Shown: piece by piece, positions 60,545 through 64,000 of the stretch
How the letters are laid out: each line of letters begins with the position of its first letter
Position numbering within the stretch: the stretch's first letter is position 1
Assembly (NCBI GenBank): GCA_004557565.1
Contig: SFGS01000004.1
Location: 62,001-126,000 of the forward strand
Origin: Bacteroidales bacterium
GTDB lineage: Bacteria > Bacteroidota > Bacteroidia > Bacteroidales > Muribaculaceae
Length of the DNA: 64,000 bases
Direction: 5' to 3'
Translations under genes and position numbers: made by a program
The notes under the pieces: model-generated
The model's database searches: none
Seen by the model: the letters and a program-made list of their open reading frames with translations, nothing else
Told to the model about the DNA's origin: nothing

Positions 60545-61480
60545 TTATTTGCTTGTTAGGGCGGTGAGGATTTGGCGGGAGGTGTTGCGGTCGCGGGTGA
60601 GTTGGGCGCGGAGTTCGTCGATGCTGCCGAGTTTGAATTCGAGGCGGAGGAATTTGATGAACTGGAGGGTGATGGGTTTGCCGTAGATGTCGCCGTCGAA
60701 GTCGAAGATGTTGACTTCCACAGAGAGTTGTGTGCCGTTGTCGAGGGTGGGACGCACGCCCACGTTCACCATGCCTTGGTGCCACTCATCGTCCACTTTC
60801 ACCATCACGGCGTAAGCACCCTTGTGGGGAAGAATGAGGTCGGTGGGGATTTCGCCCACGTTGGCGGTGGGGAAACCGATGCCACGGCCGTTGTGGAAGC
60901 CGTGAACCACCTTGCCCGACAGCGTGTAGGGGCGGCCCATGCAGCGCATCGCGTCGTCGACCTTGCCCGATGCTATGAGGCGGCGAATAATAGAAGAACT
61001 AACAGGCGCATACTCGCCCAAGTATTCGGGTGCCTTCACCACGTCGATTCCCAGTTCCTTGCCGTGGCGCACATAGTCGGCAAAGGTTTCCGACTTGTCG
61101 TGACCGAAGCGGTGGTCGTAGCCCACCACAAGCACCGCCACGCCATAGCGGTCGCGCAGCAGTTGCAGAAACTGGCGCGAATTGTTGAGCGAGAGTTCGT
61201 AGGTGAAGTTGAGCAGCACCGTCACGTCGATGCCGTGCCGTCCGATTTCCGCCACCTTGTCGGGCACGGTCATCAGCATTTTGATGTCGCTATCGGGACG
61301 GAGTACGGCTTGTGGGTGCTGTGCGAATGTAATGACAGCCGATTTCAGATGCCGCTGGGCGGCGATGCGCTTCACCTCGTCGATGAGCGTGAGGTGCCCA
61401 AGGTGCACACCGTCGAACATGCCGATGGCTGCAACGGTGCTGTGCTTTGGTAGGGTATCGGTGTCGCGAACGATTTGCAT
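60545..61480 (-). CDS. ribF: Bifunctional riboflavin kinase / FAD synthetase
   Basis: 311 residues. The N-terminal FAD synthetase (nucleotidyltransferase) has GMFDGVHLGHLTLI (about 21-34) and the KMLM..SSxIR-like segment VSSSIIRRLIASGKV (about 156-170). The C-terminal flavokinase has GKVVHGFHNGRGIGFPTANV (about 188-207), with the PTAN metal and phosphate site, and VNVGVRPTLDNG. It makes FMN and FAD from riboflavin. Its ATG shares one base with the stop codon of the HAD gene (TAATG), so the two are coupled. Confidence 0.96.
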   Translation of the reverse strand: MQIVRDTDTLPKHSTVAAIGMFDGVHLGHLTLIDEVKRIAAQRHLKSAVITFAQHPQAVLRPDSDIKMLMTVPDKVAEIGRHGIDVTVLLNFTYELSLNNSRQFLQLLRDRYGVAVLVVGYDHRFGHDKSETFADYVRHGKELGIDVVKAPEYLGEYAPVSSSIIRRLIASGKVDDAMRCMGRPYTLSGKVVHGFHNGRGIGFPTANVGEIPTDLILPHKGAYAVMVKVDDEWHQGMVNVGVRPTLDNGTQLSVEVNIFDFDGDIYGKPITLQFIKFLRLEFKLGSIDELRAQLTRDRNTSRQILTALTSK

Positions 61481-62106
61481 TAGGCGAGATTGAGTTGCTT
61501 TAAAATATCCATAAATTCCCCTCCCTCTGGCACGAGAGCCGTGGCGAAGCCGAATTTTGCGGCGGCATCAAGGTTGCGTTGGCTATCGTCGAGGAAAAGC
61601 GTTTCTTCGGGGCGAATGCCCATTGTGGAGATGGCGTATTCAAAGATTTCGGGCGCGGGCTTGTTGTGCTTGGCGCGATACGAAACAGTCACACCGTCGA
61701 AATAGTCGCTCATCTGGCGGCCTTCCTTGCGGAAAAGCTTGTCGATGATGCCCTCAAACATGATGGGATTGGTGTTCGACAGCACATAGGTGCCATATTT
61801 CTCGCGCAATTGGCGCAACGCCACAAGGCGGTGTGTGGGAATGTCGATGATGAAATTGCAGATGGCTTGCTCAATGTGCGCATCGGTCACGCCTTCGGGC
61901 ATAGTGGCACGCATGGCATTACAAAACTCGGCAGGGCTCAACGCGCCGGCTTCAAGTTGCAGAAACGGTCCGCTTTGGCGATACAACCCAATCATTTCAT
62001 CGGCATTGGTCATACCCAGCGCCGTGAGCGAATCCACACAACGCTGACGCTCGATGTCGATAACCACGCCACCGAGGTCGAAAAGAAGATTTTTTATTTT
62101 GCTCAT
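61480..62106 (-). CDS. HAD-family hydrolase (subfamily IA)
   Basis: 208 residues from the ATG at 62106; a GTG one codon earlier is possible. Motif I is DLGGVVID (nucleophile Asp; the usual second Asp is replaced by Gly-Val, as in the YihX-like branch), motif II is SNTN, motif III Lys is in YRAKHNKPAPEIF and motif IV is FLDDSQRN. This is the pattern of small phosphatases acting on sugar phosphates or nucleotides. In this operon a role with FMN is conceivable but unsupported. Its ATG shares one base with the SDR stop (TGATG). Confidence 0.9.
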   Translation of the reverse strand: MSKIKNLLFDLGGVVIDIERQRCVDSLTALGMTNADEMIGLYRQSGPFLQLEAGALSPAEFCNAMRATMPEGVTDAHIEQAICNFIIDIPTHRLVALRQLREKYGTYVLSNTNPIMFEGIIDKLFRKEGRQMSDYFDGVTVSYRAKHNKPAPEIFEYAISTMGIRPEETLFLDDSQRNLDAAAKFGFATALVPEGGEFMDILKQLNLA

Positions 62107-62948
62107 CACTTAGGCTCTTCGAGTTGCTTTTTCAGCACACGCATCGTGTCGTTGCAAAGTTTGATAAACACTTCGCGGTTACGCAGCAGCGAACTTGCCT
62201 TAATTTGCTTGTTGCCACTCTTGAAAATGAAGCCCGTGTCGGCAGAACCGATGGCTCTCATCATCGCCTTTGCGCCGTTTTCGAGGTTGCCGGTGTGGTT
62301 GCTGATAAAGCGGAAACGGCTGATAAAGCGGTTCATGCCCAGTTTGCTCAAGTTCACCAAACCCGAATCCACGCTGTTGACAGCCACATGTTGGGTGCGA
62401 AGCACGGTGGAGAGGTAGATAGAGAACAGCGAGAGCGCCATTTTGCTTTGCGCATAGGCAGCAATAGGCATGAAATTGCTCACAGCTGGAAATTCGTAAG
62501 GAATCGAAACAGGCGTGTGCGAAAGCGAGGTGCTGAAAATGATGCGTCCGCCTTCAATCATCAGTGGACGGATAAGCAGCGAGAGCAAAGCGGTGCTCAG
62601 GAAGTTGACCTGCACCAACTTCTCATAGCCGTCGGGTGACATTTCGCTGCGGTGGCTGATGTAGTTGGCATTGTTCACCAGCACGGCCACAGGGCGGTTG
62701 AGTGCCTTGATTTGGTTGGCAAAACTTCTCACGCTGGCAAAAGAGCCAAGGTCGAGGTGCATACTGGTGATGTCTTTATTGCGTGTGCGGATTGCCAATT
62801 CCTTAGCCTTGGCATCGCTCTTTTCGGTGTCGAAGCAAGCCATCACAATGGCGTGGCCGGCTTCTGCTAAATTCTGTGTCACCACGCTGCCCATAGCGTC
62901 GGTGGCGCCAGTGATGATGTAGAGCGGTTTGTTAGTCTGTTTGTCCAT
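62106..62948 (-). CDS. Short-chain dehydrogenase/reductase family protein
   Basis: 280 residues. The Rossmann motif ITGATDAMGSVVTQ (about 13-26) corresponds to TGxxxGxG, with Met-Gly at the end. NNANYIS stands for the family's NNAG, Ser is in FSTSLSH, and the active-site YAQSK (YxxxK) is at about 164-168. This is the classical fold, closest to retinol-dehydrogenase-like members. The substrate is unknown. It is second in the minus-strand operon M28-SDR-HAD-ribF, 12 bases after the M28 gene, and coupled to the HAD gene by overlapping stop and start codons. Confidence 0.9.
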   Translation of the reverse strand: MDKQTNKPLYIITGATDAMGSVVTQNLAEAGHAIVMACFDTEKSDAKAKELAIRTRNKDITSMHLDLGSFASVRSFANQIKALNRPVAVLVNNANYISHRSEMSPDGYEKLVQVNFLSTALLSLLIRPLMIEGGRIIFSTSLSHTPVSIPYEFPAVSNFMPIAAYAQSKMALSLFSIYLSTVLRTQHVAVNSVDSGLVNLSKLGMNRFISRFRFISNHTGNLENGAKAMMRAIGSADTGFIFKSGNKQIKASSLLRNREVFIKLCNDTMRVLKKQLEEPK

Positions 62949-62960
62949 ATCTGATATGTT

Positions 62961-63938
62961 TTATAATTCGTAAATAAGATTAGCCACGGTTTGTCCCACG
63001 GCTTTGAGCGTTTTGGCAGAAATCTTGTCGATGGTGTCGCCTGTGGTGTGCCAGTAAGGGTAGAAGCCGCCCTCGCTGCCAGGACGCATGTCTATGATGT
63101 CGATGCAGGGTATGCCAGCGCGGATGATAAACACGTGGTCGTCGGTGGCGGCGCCAAACTGCACACTCTTGAAGTGGTTGCTGTAGCCACTGTCGGCGGC
63201 AATGTTCCACACCTTCTCCACCACATCGGCAGCGCACTGGAGCGAGAAGCCCTCGTGGTAGAATTGTGCGTCGGGTGCGCCCACCATATCGAGCAGAATG
63301 CCATACATGGGCTTGTAGTCCTTCACATGTGGGTGCTCTGTCCAGTATTGCGTGCCAAGAGCCCAACTTTCCTCTTCGTTGTCGGTGCCCCAGTCTTCTG
63401 CATCAACGAGCAGGATATCCACGCCCACATCGGGCTTTTTACCATTCATGAGGCGAGCCAGTTCAAGCAGCACGCCCACGCCGCTGGCACCATCGTTGGC
63501 ACCCATCACAGGCATATTGCGCTTTGCCTGGTCGGGGTCGGCATCTGCCCAAGGGCGAGTGTCCCAGTGAGCCACGAGCAAGATGCGCTCCTTGGCATCG
63601 GGATTGATAACACCTATATAATTAGTGGCATTGAGCGTTTTGCCGTCGAAAGTGGTAAGGCGCGCCTTTTGGGCAATCACCTTATCGCACCAGCCACGCA
63701 GTTGTGCCTCAATCCATTCGCCGCATTGTTCGTGAGCCTGAGTTTCGGGCACACGCGGACCAAAGTCACATTGCTGTTTCACAAAAGCGAATGCGCTGTC
63801 GGCGTTAAAATCCACAGCGGCAACTGGTTGTGGCACCGTGTCGGCATTTTTAGCCGAACTGTTCGTAGCACTGCCCGAACCGCAAGAAGTAGCCAATCCC
63901 ACGGCGGCAACAAGGCTAAATATGTGATGCATCTTCAT
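62961..63938 (-). CDS. M28-family lipoprotein, glutaminyl-peptide cyclotransferase-like
   Basis: 325 residues with a signal peptide and Cys19 (LATSC, a relaxed lipobox). The M28 zinc site is visible in LVAHWDTRPWADADP (His), MGANDGASGVGVLLELA (Asp), DAEDWG (acid) and a late DDHVFIIRAGIPCIDIIDM. The DTRPWAD motif and the single-zinc look match the Bacteroidota glutaminyl cyclases, which turn N-terminal Gln of exported proteins into pyroglutamate; several secreted proteins here have Gln at the mature N-terminus (AQ after the signal peptide). It is first in the M28-SDR-HAD-ribF operon. A TAACTTTG -7 box occurs at 63988-63981. Confidence 0.88.
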   Translation of the reverse strand: MKMHHIFSLVAAVGLATSCGSGSATNSSAKNADTVPQPVAAVDFNADSAFAFVKQQCDFGPRVPETQAHEQCGEWIEAQLRGWCDKVIAQKARLTTFDGKTLNATNYIGVINPDAKERILLVAHWDTRPWADADPDQAKRNMPVMGANDGASGVGVLLELARLMNGKKPDVGVDILLVDAEDWGTDNEEESWALGTQYWTEHPHVKDYKPMYGILLDMVGAPDAQFYHEGFSLQCAADVVEKVWNIAADSGYSNHFKSVQFGAATDDHVFIIRAGIPCIDIIDMRPGSEGGFYPYWHTTGDTIDKISAKTLKAVGQTVANLIYEL

Positions 63939-63980
63939 CTTACTCTTTACTTACAAAGTGAAAAATATCATTGTAGCCTA

Positions 63981-63988
63981 CAAAGTTA
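63981..63988 (-). promoter_or_regulatory. -7 promoter box of the M28-SDR-HAD-ribF operon
   Basis: The minus strand reads TAACTTTG, 43 bases before the ATG at 63938. The -33 element would fall at or beyond the end of the window. Confidence 0.5.
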
Positions 63989-64000
63989 GGCAAAAAACTT

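Overview
This 64 kb window is ordinary chromosome of a member of the Bacteroidales (Bacteroidota), probably near Muribaculaceae or Prevotellaceae; the family is inference. The order-level call rests on promoters of the TTG-N19/20-TAnnTTTG type, absence of Shine-Dalgarno sequences, Bacteroidota-typical proteins (YfhO-type membrane protein, glutaminyl-cyclase-like M28 lipoprotein, secreted proteins with reduced C-terminal sorting-like tails), and the rimP-nusA-infB order. No prophage, conjugative element, intact insertion sequence or CRISPR array was found. One tRNA gene is present (Asn, GTT).

Layout. 1-5 kb: rimP-nusA-infB translation/transcription operon behind a leader with a terminator-like hairpin. 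5-10 kb: folK, then a minus-strand envelope cluster (GT11-like protein, methyltransferase-like protein, YfhO-like protein). 10-16 kb: recA, an MBOAT/SGNH O-acylation pair and a U32 RNA-modification protein. 16-24.5 kb: secreted or regulatory genes (two secreted multi-domain proteins, a phage-type small protein family, a metallophosphoesterase, a membrane-bound AraC regulator) separated by long, repeat-rich intergenic DNA. 24.6-30 kb: tRNA-Asn, an S41 protease and mfd. 30.3-39.2 kb: the most unusual locus. 39-45 kb: ABC exporter, YebC, cupin, pheT. 45.7-52 kb: phosphoethanolamine-transferase-like protein, a secreted nuclease/phosphatase-family protein, a frameshifted secreted protein, an alanine symporter. 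52-55.8 kb: LexA-like repressor, M16 protease, yaaA, frr. 56-64 kb: two glycosyltransferases, a SWIM-SNF2 helicase, and a tight minus-strand operon M28-SDR-HAD-ribF.

The locus at 30358-39168 is a compact seven-gene operon that combines a lipoprotein with a von Willebrand-A-like domain, a four-helix membrane protein, a tubulin/FtsZ-like GTPase, a 1141-residue protein ending in an Hsp70/actin-type ATPase, a membrane-anchored coiled-coil protein, and two tail-anchored zinc-ribbon proteins, one of which carries an FtsK-gamma-like winged helix. A tubulin-type and an actin-type nucleotidase next to each other, bracketed by envelope and DNA-binding-type modules, suggest an uncharacterised cytoskeletal or membrane-remodelling machine. 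This is the best candidate here for an undescribed system.

The intergenic DNA is also notable. Three 93-bp REP-like elements each consist of two hairpins whose stems differ by compensatory changes. There is a related-architecture element near the tRNA, a 262-bp inverted-repeat element, and several families of degenerate 7-10 bp words repeated just upstream of genes.
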